DNA of 20,105 bases, taken from positions 1 to 20,105 of the forward strand of contig CALBTC010000321.1 of NCBI GenBank assembly GCA_937967805.1. Direction: 5' to 3'. This DNA comes from an uncultured Anaerolineaceae bacterium. Lineage in GTDB: Bacteria > Chloroflexota > Anaerolineae > Promineifilales > Promineifilaceae. The position numbers and the translations under genes are program-made. The notes under the pieces are model-generated. The model saw only the letters and a program-made list of their open reading frames with translations, was not told the origin of the DNA and ran no database searches. Positions 1 through 7,121 of the stretch are shown here, one piece after another (positions within the stretch are counted from its first letter, which is position 1; each line of letters starts with the position of its first letter).

Positions 1-453
1 CTTTACGGTGAAATTTACTTGTTTTTGTCTCTTGACATTTCACCGCATCGCTTTACACTCATACAGTTACAGTTAATCACACTAATGGGAAATCACTTTG
101 GGAAGGGAGTTGCGCCAATAAATTGAACCTCCTTTCAACAACTTGCGGGAAACGGCCGTAGCAACACATACGCCTTGCCAAAGCCGTAAACGCAAAAAGT
201 TGACTACAACGAATACTGGGGGGAACAAAAATGACATGAGCAGTAATGTCTGGTTGAGAACAACAATTATTTGGTTAATTCAGGATATTTTGCTTTTTAT
301 GGCACTACTAACCACATTATAACACAACTTGACAAATAGATTTTGTTTTTTACACACTTCAAGTCGATGTTTTATGAGGCGAATGAGCAATTTGCTTGTC
401 TAATTAGGTTAGGTTTTCTTCTGTGTAGGATGTAAAGACAGCCGATGGCACAA
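1..453. other. Intergenic region, no gene recognised
   Basis: No convincing protein or RNA gene is seen on either strand. Contents: one ACGGCCGT octamer at 152-159; a 9-bp inverted repeat CGGTGAAAT (6-14) / ATTTCACCG (37-45); a plus-strand promoter-like pair at 32-59; and on the minus strand an extended -10 sequence TGTTATAAT (324-316) reading leftward. A strong Shine-Dalgarno-like AAAGGAGGT on the minus strand (complement of 127-135) is followed only by a 13-codon TTG-started frame, so it does not mark a gene I can support. The stretch from about 240 to 430 is AT-rich, consistent with regulatory DNA. Confidence 0.5.
32..59 (+). promoter_or_regulatory. Possible promoter overlapped by an inverted repeat
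   Basis: TTGACA (32-37), 16-bp spacer, TACACT (54-59). The -35 box is consensus and the -10 matches at four of six positions. The right arm of the CGGTGAAAT inverted repeat (37-45) touches the -35 box, where a repressor could block it. No gene follows on this strand, so it may be fortuitous or drive a small RNA. Confidence 0.25.
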
Positions 454-696
454 TTACCAGTCCAGATCTAATTTTTCAGCAACCGTTTGGGCGGTTTTAT
501 ATTGCGCCTTAGGTTCTTTCAGAGCAGTTAGCAGTTCAGCATTAAACTCGTCACGTAAGGTAAGGCCCTCATCTGGATCACTTAACAATTCGGCCAATGT
601 TTGGGCAACCGTTTCACGAATAATGCTCTGATTGTGCAGGTATGCTGTCAATTTTTGGACGACATCCTGTTTGGTAATTTCATTTGTATCATTCAT
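454..696 (-). CDS. Small hypothetical protein, 80 aa
   Basis: Not recognised. It is an acidic, soluble, mostly helical-looking protein with no signal peptide or membrane segment. The C-terminus (TAQTVAEKLDLDW) faintly resembles small antitoxin or adaptor proteins, but this is not enough for assignment. The ATG at 696 is supported by AAGG about 10 nt upstream in its own direction (complement of about 706-711). It lies 73 nt downstream of the RecD2 gene on the same strand, so it may be cotranscribed; no partner toxin is visible next to it. Confidence 0.6.
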   Translation of the reverse strand: MNDTNEITKQDVVQKLTAYLHNQSIIRETVAQTLAELLSDPDEGLTLRDEFNAELLTALKEPKAQYKTAQTVAEKLDLDW

Positions 697-769
697 TAGG
701 TTCTACCTTTTGATGGCCTTTGTCCATTTGCGCTCGTTTTACGACGGTTGCGTTCAATGTCCATACAGC

Positions 770-3085
770 TTACTTTTGCAGCCGCCAATCGAGGGCGGTG
801 TGGCGCTGGGTGGTTTTGTCGTTTTTGACGGCGATGCGGATCGCTTTGCGGGTGCCGACGAGGATGACCAGTTTTTTGGCGCGGGTGACGGCCGTATACA
901 ACAAATTCCGCTGCAGCATCAAATAATGCTGGGTGGCCACCGGCATCACCACGCACGGATACTCCGCCCCCTGGCTTTTGTGCACCGAGATGGCGAACGC
1001 ATGGACCAACTCGTCCGCCTCCAAAAAGTCGTACACGACCGGCGCGCCGTCGATGCTAACGGTGAGGGTTTGCTGCAAAATGTCCATATCCGTCACGCGG
1101 CCGATGTCGCCATTGTAGACGTTTTTGTCGTAGTTGTTCACCGTTTGCATCACCTTGTCGCCCACGCGGAAGAGCCGCCCGCCCAGCTTGTGCTCCGCTT
1201 TACGTTTGGCACCGGGATTAAGCGCCGCTTGCAACAGCAGGTTGAGGTTGTTCACGCCTACCGCGCCGTTATACATGGGGGCCAGCACCTGAATATCGTC
1301 CAGCGGATCGAGCTTGAACTTAAGCGGCACCCGATTTTTGACCACATCCACCAGCAGTTCGGCCGCTTCGCCGGGGTCTTCCTTAACAAAAACGAAAAAG
1401 TCTTTGGCCTCCGGGCTGGTCTCCGGCATTTTGCCTTCGTTGATGCGGTGGGCGTTGCTGATGATGAGCGAATCGGCCGCCTGGCGGAAGATGGTTTGCA
1501 GGCGCACCACGGCCGTTTTGCCCGAATCGATCAAATCGCCCAACACGTCGCCCGCGCCGACGCTGGGCAGTTGGTCCACGTCCCCCACCAGCAGCAAATG
1601 GCTGTCTGGGCTGATTGCCTTGAGCAAATTGTGGGTCAGCAGCAAATCCAGCATCGAGGCTTCATCAATGATGACCATGTCGGCGTTGAGTGGATTGTTT
1701 TCAGAACGGCCGTATCCCTCCCCCGGCTTAAACTCCAGCAAGCGATGCACTGTTTTGGCTTCACGCCCGGTGGCTTCGGCCAGCCGCTTGGCGGCGCGCC
1801 CCGTGGGGGAAGCCAGCGCATAGGTCAGCCGGTGCCGATCAAGCAAGTCCAGCAGGGCGCGCATCGTGGTCGTTTTGCCTGTGCCTGGTCCGCCGGTGAG
1901 GATGGTAACTTTGTTTTTTACGGCCGTTTGAATGGCGTGTAATTGCTGCGGAGCAAGGATAAATCCAGATTTGGACGATTGGAAATTAAGACCTGAAGAT
2001 TGATGGCGAATCACGGCCAATCGGCTGGTGGGATGATCAATCAAGCGCTGAATTCTTTGCGTCACGCCGACTTCCGAATAATAAAACGGCGTCAAATAAA
2101 CCGCCCGCTCCTCTTTAAGAACTGAATACTGCTCACTGCTTACTGAAGAGTGTTCACTGCTTACTGAATACTGCTCACTGCTCTCCGCTGCCCGCTCACC
2201 GATTACCGAATACTGATCACTGTTCAACGAATACCGGATCGTCTCTCGCTTAATAAAATCGCTCGTTTCTAATTGGTCGATAACGGCCGTTACCTTCTCC
2301 GCTGCCAGCCCCAAAATTTCGGCCGCTTCCGGCTCAAGTTCTTCTTGCGGCATGTAAACGTGGCCATCCTCCGCCATGCGGTTGAGCGTGTACGCTATGC
2401 CCGCCTCGATGCGGCCCGGATCGTCAGCGGCCAGGCCCAGCGCCTGGGCAATTTTATCGGCCGTTTTGAAGCCAATGCCGTACACGTCCTGCACCAGCTT
2501 GTACGGCGTATTCTGCACGACGGCCAGCGAGGCATCGCCGTACTTTTTGTAAATTTTGGTTGCCAGATTGGTAGAAACGCCGTGCGATTGCAAGAAAATC
2601 ATCACGTCCTTAATGGCCCGCTGCTCCTCCCACGCCTTCATGATTTGCCCCACCCGCTTTTTGCCGATGCCCAGCACCGTTTGCAGCCGCTCCGGTTCGT
2701 ACTCGATTACATCCAGCGTATCCTCGCCAAAACGCTCCACGATGCGCCCGGCCATCACCTTGCCCACGCCGCGGATCATGCCGGAGCCCAAATAGCGCTT
2801 GATACCTTCGGTGGTGGCCGGCAGCGACTGCTCGCAAAATTCGGCCATAAATTGACGGCCGTGTTTGGCGTGATTGACCCATTTGCCCATCAGCTTGAGC
2901 CATTCGCCTGGCTGCACCTCGGGCAAATTGCCCACAACGGTAATGAGCGCCTCGCGCCCGCTGGCGTAGCGAAAGGGCAGCATCCCCCGCGAATCCGGCT
3001 TGAGCCGCAAAACGGTGTAGCCATTTTCCTCGTTGTAGTACGTAATGCGCTCCACAGAGCCGGCGATCTGTACCTGTTCTGCCAT
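770..3085 (-). CDS. RecD2-type ATP-dependent 5'-3' DNA helicase
   Basis: An SF1B helicase of the RecD2/TraA type, which unwinds DNA 5'-3' using ATP and acts in DNA repair without RecBC. Visible features: an N-terminal OB-like region; helix-hairpin-helix segments (LGIGKKRVGQ near residue 140, VYGIGFKTADK near 200); Walker A GGPGTGKTTT near 400; Walker B IIDEASM; motif III LLVGDVDQLPS; motif IV QTIFRQ; and the C-terminal motifs SVHKSQGAEYP and YTAVTRAKK. The 771 residues fit the family. I chose the ATG at 3085 (MAEQVQIAG) because the upstream alternative at 3124 adds 13 non-homologous-looking residues and overlaps an ACGGCCGT site. TACAAT sits 6 nt before the chosen ATG, suggesting a leaderless message. 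Residues about 283-325 are a low-complexity Ser/Glu/Tyr insert encoded by repeat DNA. Confidence 0.93.
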   Translation of the reverse strand: MAEQVQIAGSVERITYYNEENGYTVLRLKPDSRGMLPFRYASGREALITVVGNLPEVQPGEWLKLMGKWVNHAKHGRQFMAEFCEQSLPATTEGIKRYLGSGMIRGVGKVMAGRIVERFGEDTLDVIEYEPERLQTVLGIGKKRVGQIMKAWEEQRAIKDVMIFLQSHGVSTNLATKIYKKYGDASLAVVQNTPYKLVQDVYGIGFKTADKIAQALGLAADDPGRIEAGIAYTLNRMAEDGHVYMPQEELEPEAAEILGLAAEKVTAVIDQLETSDFIKRETIRYSLNSDQYSVIGERAAESSEQYSVSSEHSSVSSEQYSVLKEERAVYLTPFYYSEVGVTQRIQRLIDHPTSRLAVIRHQSSGLNFQSSKSGFILAPQQLHAIQTAVKNKVTILTGGPGTGKTTTMRALLDLLDRHRLTYALASPTGRAAKRLAEATGREAKTVHRLLEFKPGEGYGRSENNPLNADMVIIDEASMLDLLLTHNLLKAISPDSHLLLVGDVDQLPSVGAGDVLGDLIDSGKTAVVRLQTIFRQAADSLIISNAHRINEGKMPETSPEAKDFFVFVKEDPGEAAELLVDVVKNRVPLKFKLDPLDDIQVLAPMYNGAVGVNNLNLLLQAALNPGAKRKAEHKLGGRLFRVGDKVMQTVNNYDKNVYNGDIGRVTDMDILQQTLTVSIDGAPVVYDFLEADELVHAFAISVHKSQGAEYPCVVMPVATQHYLMLQRNLLYTAVTRAKKLVILVGTRKAIRIAVKNDKTTQRHTALDWRLQK
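2120..2237. repeat. Degenerate TACTGA/ACCGAATAC repeat block inside the helicase gene
   Basis: The plus strand is built of variants of ACTGAATACTGCTCACTGCT and CACCGATTACCGAATACTG. The exact 20-mer at 2121-2140 recurs at 2163-2182, a 42-nt period that preserves the reading frame. On the coding (minus) strand it reads SSEQYSV-SSEHSSV-SSEQYSV. The same word family fills non-coding gaps at 5539-5588, 11426-11520 and 12011-12089. Confidence 0.8.
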
Positions 3086-3091
3086 TGCGCT

Positions 3092-3097
3092 ATTGTA
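3092..3097 (-). promoter_or_regulatory. -10 box of recD2, probably leaderless
   Basis: On the minus strand TACAAT lies exactly 6 nt before the ATG at 3085, so the start codon would be at or next to the transcription start. There is no Shine-Dalgarno sequence in between and no clear -35 box; the -35 zone is occupied by the ACGGCCGT octamer at 3111-3118. Confidence 0.4.
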
Positions 3098-3177
3098 CCG
3101 GATTTTGGGAACGGCCGTACCCAAAACATAAAAGTCTGCGAGACTTTATTATTCCGCTATTTTATCAATCCCAGCCT

Positions 3178-3281
3178 GTCATTCTGACCGCAGGGAAGAA
3201 TCCCTTTGAGGCTCGCCTGCCCAAGACATTATCCGCGAAAGAGTGTGTCCGTAGGGATGCTTCGTTCCACTCAGCATGACA
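3178..3281. repeat. Palindromic interspersed repeat, MITE/REP-like, 104 bp
   Basis: The ends are near-perfect inverted repeats: TGTCATTCTGAC at 3178-3189 and CTCAGCATGACA at 3270-3281 (about 10 of 12 pair). Inside them GAAGAATCCC (3195-3204) opposes GGGATGCTTC (3254-3263) with one mismatch, so the element can fold into one long interrupted hairpin. It carries no gene. The TGTCATTCTGA / TCAGCATGACA ends are typical of interspersed palindromic elements known from many environmental bacteria. Confidence 0.7.
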
Positions 3282-3303
3282 TTTTAATTCAAAACTTTTC
3301 CAT

Positions 3304-3332
3304 TTGACAAAGATGATAATAATTTATATCAT
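3304..3332 (+). promoter_or_regulatory. Promoter of the arsR-type operon
   Basis: Consensus TTGACA (3304-3309), 17-bp spacer, TATCAT (3327-3332; five of six match TATAAT). The predicted start is near 3339, inside the palindrome at 3331-3360, about 65 nt before the first gene. Confidence 0.65.
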
Positions 3333-3360
3333 TTTGATTTGATAGTTATCAAATTAAAAT
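3331..3360. promoter_or_regulatory. Operator-like palindrome, probable ArsR-family site
   Basis: Two 14-nt arms, ATTTTGATTTGATA (3331-3344) and TATCAAATTAAAAT (3347-3360), flank a 2-nt centre and pair at 13 of 14 positions. The core TTTGATA-GT-TATCAAA is perfect. It covers the end of the -10 box and the predicted transcription start, the usual place for repression. ArsR/SmtB regulators commonly bind AT-rich dyads of this size; the regulator encoded in this operon is the obvious candidate ligand. Confidence 0.6.
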
Positions 3361-3402
3361 AAATACACCTAATTTAGGAACAAACAAAGCAAAGAGGTTG
3401 AT

Positions 3403-3651
3403 ATGCAAAAGGAATACGAAGAAATATTTGAATCTGACCTGTCCGAGGCAGACAAAATTGCCAGGGCATTTCATTTCATCATCAACAGTATCGAAACACA
3501 CACGAATAATGAGATCGAACTGCTCAAAGCCATGAATGACCGGGAAACGCTGATCAAAGAACAGATCAAATTAAGCAGCATTCAGCACGCCAAAGGCATT
3601 TTTAACATGGTCTACCTGCGCGCCACGGGCAAAAGGAGCTGGGATGAGTAA
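3403..3651 (+). CDS. Small hypothetical protein, 82 aa, cotranscribed with ArsR regulator
   Basis: Function not recognised. It is soluble, charged and probably all-helical, with no Cys pair, signal peptide or membrane segment. The ATG is well supported by AAAGAGG at 3391-3397. Its last 8 nt overlap the start of the ArsR-DUF2087 gene in another frame, so the two are translationally coupled and presumably work together, for example as co-regulator or ligand-handling partner. That role is inference from position only. Confidence 0.75.
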   Translation: MQKEYEEIFESDLSEADKIARAFHFIINSIETHTNNEIELLKAMNDRETLIKEQIKLSSIQHAKGIFNMVYLRATGKRSWDE

Positions 3652-4213
3652 AACAACGGCCGAATTTAACCTGGAAGAACGCGCCCAGCTGTTTAAAGCG
3701 TTGGGTCACCCCGCCCGGCTGCTCATGCTCAACCTGATCCAGCAAAAGCCGCGCCATGGTGAAGAGTTAGCAGCGATCTTGAACCTGAAGCCCGCCACCG
3801 TCTCCCACCATCTGTCCAAACTGGCTGATGCGGGGCTGCTTACGTCTACAAAGGACCAGTATTATCAAATGTATTCATTGGTCGGGGATGTGCTAAAAAA
3901 GCCGCTGGGCGATGTTATTCGTTTATCACAACCCAGCCTGACGGATGAAGTAGAAACCGACGCCTACAAGCAAAAAGTGCTCAAAGCGTTCATCAAGCGC
4001 GGGCGGCTGGTGCGCCTGCCGGCACAGCTCAAAAAGCTCCAGGTTATCCTGGAACTCATCGTGCAGGAGTTTGAGCCGGAGCGGGAATACAGCGAAAAAG
4101 AGGTCAACTTCATCCTGCTCGACTTCCACGAAGACGTCGCCACTTTGCGCCGCTCGCTGGTGGAACACAACCTCATGACCCGCAACCACGGCATCTACCG
4201 CCGCCAACCGTAG
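3644..4213 (+). CDS. ArsR-family transcriptional regulator with DUF2087 domain
   Basis: 189 residues. Residues about 10-80 form an ArsR-type winged helix-turn-helix (LFKALGHPARLLMLNLI, then KPATVSHHLSKLADAGLL). Residues about 115-188 match DUF2087: GRLVRLPAQLKKLQVILELI, then EFEPEREYSEKEVNFIL, then HEDVATLRRSLVEHNLMTR and the terminal YRRQP. DUF2087 often follows ArsR-type domains; its ligand is unknown. No metal-binding CxC motif of the arsenic or zinc sensors is present. AAGGAG at 3633-3638 sets the start. Autoregulation through the palindrome at 3331-3360 is likely but inferred. Confidence 0.9.
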   Translation: MSKTTAEFNLEERAQLFKALGHPARLLMLNLIQQKPRHGEELAAILNLKPATVSHHLSKLADAGLLTSTKDQYYQMYSLVGDVLKKPLGDVIRLSQPSLTDEVETDAYKQKVLKAFIKRGRLVRLPAQLKKLQVILELIVQEFEPEREYSEKEVNFILLDFHEDVATLRRSLVEHNLMTRNHGIYRRQP

Positions 4214-4252
4214 GTCAATTTTTTTGTTCTTTCAAAAAATAATCGGGTTATG

Positions 4253-4280
4253 TGTCATTCCCGCCTTCGCGGGAGTGACA
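4253..4280. repeat. TGTCATTCCCGC hairpin repeat
   Basis: TGTCATTCCCGC (4253-4264), loop CTTC, GCGGGAGTGACA (4269-4280): a 12-bp stem with one G-T pair. This is a widespread short palindromic intergenic sequence type. No T-run follows, so it is not a standard terminator, although it sits 40 nt after the regulator stop codon. Confidence 0.75.
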
Positions 4281-4347
4281 AGTGATGTTTGATTACCCGA
4301 TTAAATTTTCAATCTGCAATAAAATTGACCTACCAGGAGCACTTCTC

Positions 4348-4817
4348 ATGTGTTACGAATTGGAACTAACCAAAATTAACCGGCTCAAAATCGCCAAAGC
4401 TTTCCGGGCCGTGCCTCGGGTAGATATGTCCTTACCGTGCGTCATTGAAGGGCAGATGGGGCAGGCGTTTGTGGACGATTTGGAACAACCCACCATTTAC
4501 CACGTGGTGATTGGACCGTTTCATTATTTTGCGGGAACGGCCGTAACCTCCCAGGCGCAAGCCGTGATGGCCGACTTTCCTGCCTACAGCCTGCTTATGC
4601 CCTCCAGCGACGGCTGGGCAGTACTGGCCCGCCAGCAGTTTGGCGAGGCGCTAAAAACCAACGAACGGCACAGCTTTTCCTCCAATTCGCTTTCGGCCGA
4701 CCATTTGAACCAGCTGCTGAACGAAAGTTCATTTTAGGGGGAAGTTATTCCCCTAAGCTGGCTACAAAAATGGGCTACCGCTCCACCGGCTCCTACGAAG
4801 CTTACTTCCACAGATAA
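4348..4817 (+). pseudogene. GNAT-type N-acetyltransferase remnant with internal deletion
   Basis: The ATG at 4348 follows AGGAG (4335-4339). The first 129 codons encode the N-terminal region of a GNAT_acetyltran-like protein (MCYELELTKINRL, then EGQMGQAFVDDLEQPTIYH, then FHYFAG, ending in a LNQLLNESSF-type segment), where a TAG at 4735-4737 stops it before the CoA-binding GNAT core. The extreme C-terminus survives in another frame at 4755-4817 (KLATKMGYRSTGSYEAYFHR then TAA), a typical GNAT ending. Roughly 100-130 residues are missing between them. A perfect hairpin GGGGAA-GTTA-TTCCCC (4738-4753) sits at the junction. A short functional protein cannot be excluded, but decay is the simpler reading. 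Confidence 0.65.
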
Positions 4818-4818
4818 A

Positions 4819-5028
4819 ATGCTTGAAGCAATTTTGTTTGATTTCGACGGAACCCTGGTTGATTTTGTTCAATCAGACATTGAGGGTGCAAAAGCAGCAG
4901 GCTTGATGACGTTGTTGTTGACCAATGGCAAAAATAAGCAGTCAGAGAAGACCGATTACGCAGTGAAGAGTATAACTGCATTGATCGAGTTACTAGAGCA
5001 GCTGACTAGCCAGCCTGCCACACGCTAA
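4819..5028 (+). pseudogene. HAD-superfamily hydrolase remnant with internal deletion
   Basis: 69 codons, starting 1 nt after the GNAT remnant stop. Residues 1-16 are a perfect HAD start (MLEAILFDFDGTLVDF, with nucleophile Asp8 and Asp10). Residues about 17-45 (VQSDIEGAKAAGLMTLLLTNGK) match the region after the last HAD motif, normally 150 or more residues further on. The cap domain, motif II (Ser/Thr), motif III (Lys) and the motif IV acidic pair are missing, so phosphatase activity is not expected. The frame is open across the junction, giving a neat in-frame deletion product. The stop overlaps the convergent membrane-protein gene by 4 nt. Confidence 0.7.
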
Positions 5029-5519
5029 AAGTGAGCCTCGATGCCGGATGGTGCCGTACTTTTGCGGCGTACCAGGGCAATGATGGCCGCCCCCAGGCTG
5101 ATGAGCAGCAGGATGGGTGTGAGAACAAACCAGCCCAGCAGCGGCACCAATCCGGCAGCGATGAGCAACACGGCCGTTTTCAACCCACTCTTCACCCCGC
5201 TGTTATTTGGATACAATCGCCCCTGCACAATCTGATTGATGGCGGCCAGGCCAACGGCCGTAACTGCCAAGAGCGCCAGCAAAATCGTCCCGGCAATCAG
5301 GCCACCTATATCCCCACCCTGGGCAAAAATGGCAATCAGCACGCCAAAAAAGAGGAAGTTCACCAGCCCAATGACAAATGCCCGGCCTGGGCTATTTTGG
5401 GCAATCTGCTGCGCCCGCGCCACGCGCCTCGGCAGCAAAGCCGGCAGCAGCACCAGCAGCGCCGCCAGCGTGCCCCCGCTAAACAAAACAATGATGATGA
5501 GTTGCAGTCCTTCAGCCAT
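5025..5519 (-). CDS. Four-helix integral membrane protein, unknown function
   Basis: 164 residues with about four membrane segments: LIIIVLFSGGTLAALLVLLP (residues 6-29), AFVIGLVNFLFFGVLIAIFA (about 47-66), GLIAGTILLALLAVTAVGLAAI (about 72-94) and TAVLLIAAGLVPLLGWFVLTP onward (about 114-145), ending in a basic tail (VRRKS). No known family was recognised. GGAGGT lies 4 nt before the ATG on its strand. It lies downstream of the sigma and anti-sigma genes but is separated from the latter by about 160 nt of repeats. It may be part of the same envelope-related regulon, which is inference from order only. Confidence 0.75.
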   Translation of the reverse strand: MAEGLQLIIIVLFSGGTLAALLVLLPALLPRRVARAQQIAQNSPGRAFVIGLVNFLFFGVLIAIFAQGGDIGGLIAGTILLALLAVTAVGLAAINQIVQGRLYPNNSGVKSGLKTAVLLIAAGLVPLLGWFVLTPILLLISLGAAIIALVRRKSTAPSGIEAHF

Positions 5520-5538
5520 GTGAACCTCCGGTTTTTCC

Positions 5539-5588
5539 GTATTCGGTGGTCGGTTATCGGTAAACGGTATTCAGTGTTCAGTAATCAC
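5539..5588. repeat. ATTCGGTGGTCGGTTATCGG-type degenerate repeat
   Basis: A run of GTATTCGG, TGGTCGG, TTATCGG, TAAACGG, TATTCAG, TGTTCAG and TAATCAC heptamer-like units. It is the same word family as the block inside the helicase gene and the two blocks in the sulfur operon. Non-coding here. Confidence 0.65.
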
Positions 5589-5590
5589 TT

Positions 5591-5655
5591 GCACGGGCAT
5601 TTTTAGCCCGGCAGGGCTTGCATTGCTAGCCGGGGGCTTCAGCCACCTGCGGATG
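5591..5655. repeat. GC-rich intergenic hairpin repeat
   Basis: TTTTAGCCCGGC (from 5601) and GCTAGCCGGGGGCT (5625-5638) form an imperfect hairpin directly after the preceding repeat. It is non-coding and does not resemble a rho-independent terminator for the anti-sigma gene, because no T-run follows on the minus strand. Confidence 0.5.
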
Positions 5656-5680
5656 GCCGACCCTGGCGGTCAATGGAAAA

Positions 5681-6226
5681 TTAATCCGCTGTAAACAAGA
5701 GTCGGTTGCCGGCCAGCCAGACGATGAGCACCAGGCCAAAGAGCAGCGCCCATTGGCTTGTGGGCAGGTCGATGGTTAAATTGGGCAGATTGGGCTGCTG
5801 CCAGACGGCCGTTACGCCCAGCCAAAAGTCGCGCACCCAAACCAACACAGATAGCTGAACTGTGGCGAACCAGTCTACGGCGACAGCACGGCCGTTCCCC
5901 AACCAATCCAGCAGCGAGCCCCACACATTCCCCAGCAACAGCAGGGCAATGAACAGTTGCCCCAGCAGCAAGCCCCACAGCCAGCGCGGTAATGTTGGGG
6001 AGACGGTCGTTTCCCGCCCAATCTCCGCCACCACCACCGCCGACAAATCCCGCGCCAGCGGCAGCTCCGGCAGCGCATCCAGTTCGTGGAACAGCGCTTG
6101 AAGTTCCGCCAGCTGCGCCCGCGCTTCTGGGGAACTGGCCAGATGCGCCTCAACCGCCTGCCGCGTTTTGTCGTCCAGCATACCGTCTAAATATTCTTGT
6201 AGCAGATCTTCGTTAAATTCTGTCAT
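5681..6226 (-). CDS. Membrane-anchored anti-sigma factor (no zinc site)
   Basis: 181 residues. Residues 1-65 have the helical pattern of an anti-sigma domain (LLQEYLDGMLDDKTRQAVEAHL, then SPEARAQLAELQALF), which would hold the ECF sigma factor encoded upstream. The H-x3-C-x2-C zinc motif of the ZAS family is absent: the His is present, but the Cys positions are Ser, Pro, Glu and Ala. Hydrophobic segments follow (WGLLLGQLFIALLLLGNVW near 85-105, a second weaker one, and WALLFGLVLIVWLAGNRLL at the C-terminus). The start at 6226 is favoured over 6250 by AGGA a few nt upstream. It is separated from the sigma gene by 70 nt holding a TTGCAAACTTGC direct repeat. Confidence 0.8.
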   Translation of the reverse strand: MTEFNEDLLQEYLDGMLDDKTRQAVEAHLASSPEARAQLAELQALFHELDALPELPLARDLSAVVVAEIGRETTVSPTLPRWLWGLLLGQLFIALLLLGNVWGSLLDWLGNGRAVAVDWFATVQLSVLVWVRDFWLGVTAVWQQPNLPNLTIDLPTSQWALLFGLVLIVWLAGNRLLFTAD

Positions 6227-6296
6227 AGCTTGTCCTAAAACAGTGTACAAACACCATGTTGTCGAGGTACTGCAAACTTGCCACTTGCAAACTTGC

Positions 6297-6872
6297 TCAC
6301 TCCTCTCGCATCTTCTCCGCCAGCATCTTTCGCGCCCGAAACAGATCGCTTTTTACGCTGCTGAGCGACCGTTCCATCTCCTCGGCAATTTCTTCATAGC
6401 TTAGCTCCTGAAAATGGCGCAGTTCGATGGCCACCCGGTAACGCGGCGGCAGTTCCAGGATTGCCTGGTGCAGCCGGGTCGATTGTTCATCGCGCACCAT
6501 CGCTTGTTCTGGCGATGGCATTGTCTGCGCCCAGTCGTCCATGCTCACCGGCCGGTCGTCGCGGGCCATTTCGACCGCCAGCAGCTGTGTCCGGGCCCTG
6601 GCCGATTCCAGCCAGTTCAGGCACAGATTGGTGGTGATGCGCTTGATCCAGGGGGCAAACGGCCGTGCCACATCAAAACGATCCAATGCCCGGTACGCCC
6701 GCAAAAACGCCTCCTGCGCCGCATCCTCGGCCTCTACCTGACGGCCCAGCAGACGGTACGCTACATTGAAGACGGCCGTTTGATAGCGACGAACGATCTC
6801 ACCATACGCGGCGGCGCTGGTCTCGTCTCCTAACCTGGCCTGTTGCAGCAGTTGCTCGTCTGTCAGCGTCAT
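6297..6872 (-). CDS. ECF-type RNA polymerase sigma factor
   Basis: 191 residues. Region 2 is clear (FNVAYRLLGRQVEAEDAAQEAFLRAYRAL, residues about 37-66, then FAPWIKRITTNLCLNWL), as is region 4 (ILELPPRYRVAIELRHFQELSYEEIAEEM, then SLSSVKSDLFRARKML) with its helix-turn-helix. Region 3 is absent, as expected for ECF (RpoE-like) factors. The ATG at 6872 follows AGGAAG with 7-nt spacing; the upstream alternative at 6935 lacks support. With the downstream membrane anti-sigma gene it forms a signal-responsive pair, most likely for envelope or redox stress. An ECF-like promoter at 6919-6891 suggests self-activation. Confidence 0.92.
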   Translation of the reverse strand: MTLTDEQLLQQARLGDETSAAAYGEIVRRYQTAVFNVAYRLLGRQVEAEDAAQEAFLRAYRALDRFDVARPFAPWIKRITTNLCLNWLESARARTQLLAVEMARDDRPVSMDDWAQTMPSPEQAMVRDEQSTRLHQAILELPPRYRVAIELRHFQELSYEEIAEEMERSLSSVKSDLFRARKMLAEKMREE

Positions 6873-6890
6873 CTTTTTGCTTCCTACCAG

Positions 6891-6919
6891 AGTGTACCGG
6901 AAAGAAGGTAAAAAGTTGC
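6891..6919 (-). promoter_or_regulatory. Candidate ECF-type autoregulatory promoter
   Basis: On the minus strand GCAACTT (complement of 6913-6919) resembles the ECF -35 consensus GGAACTT (six of seven). After a 16-bp spacer comes TACACT (complement of 6891-6896). The predicted start is about 12-15 nt before the sigma gene ATG. ECF factors commonly activate their own operon; the match is suggestive only. Confidence 0.35.
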
Positions 6920-6934
6920 ACATTTCGTGATGCA

Positions 6935-6973
6935 TGAAACGTGAAGCGTGATTTTTTCATGCGTCACGTTTCA
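6935..6973. repeat. TGAAACGTGAAGCGTGA inverted repeat
   Basis: Left arm TGAAACGTGAAGCGTGA (6935-6951), 5-T loop, right arm TCATGCGTCACGTTTCA (6957-6973); 15 of 17 positions pair. It lies between the divergent sigma gene and cysM-like gene 1 and could insulate the two promoters. No function is proven. Confidence 0.65.
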
Positions 6974-7002
6974 CGGAATTGTGCGCTCAGTCAGGTCGAT
7001 TA

Positions 7003-7042
7003 TATAGAAATACTCTATCATTATTATAGAAATAATTGATAG
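7003..7042 (+). promoter_or_regulatory. Direct-repeat and palindrome cluster upstream of cysM-like gene 1
   Basis: TATAGAAATA occurs at 7003-7012 and again at 7025-7034, exactly 22 bp apart (two helical turns). Overlapping the second copy is an inverted repeat CTATCA (7015-7020) / TGATAG (7037-7042). Both copies lie about 60 and 82 bp before the predicted transcription start, typical activator positions. The binding protein is unknown. Confidence 0.4.
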
Positions 7043-7054
7043 TTCGCATGTTGA

Positions 7055-7083
7055 TTTACGTGGACCGTCACCTTATTTATACT
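7055..7083 (+). promoter_or_regulatory. Probable promoter of cysM-like gene 1
   Basis: TTTACG (7055-7060), 17-bp spacer, TATACT (7078-7083; five of six). It predicts a start near 7090 and a leader of about 32 nt to the ATG at 7122, long enough to contain the GGGG ribosome site. Confidence 0.45.
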
Positions 7084-7121
7084 GCTCATCAATAATGATT
7101 TTTTGCAAAACTGGGGACCTG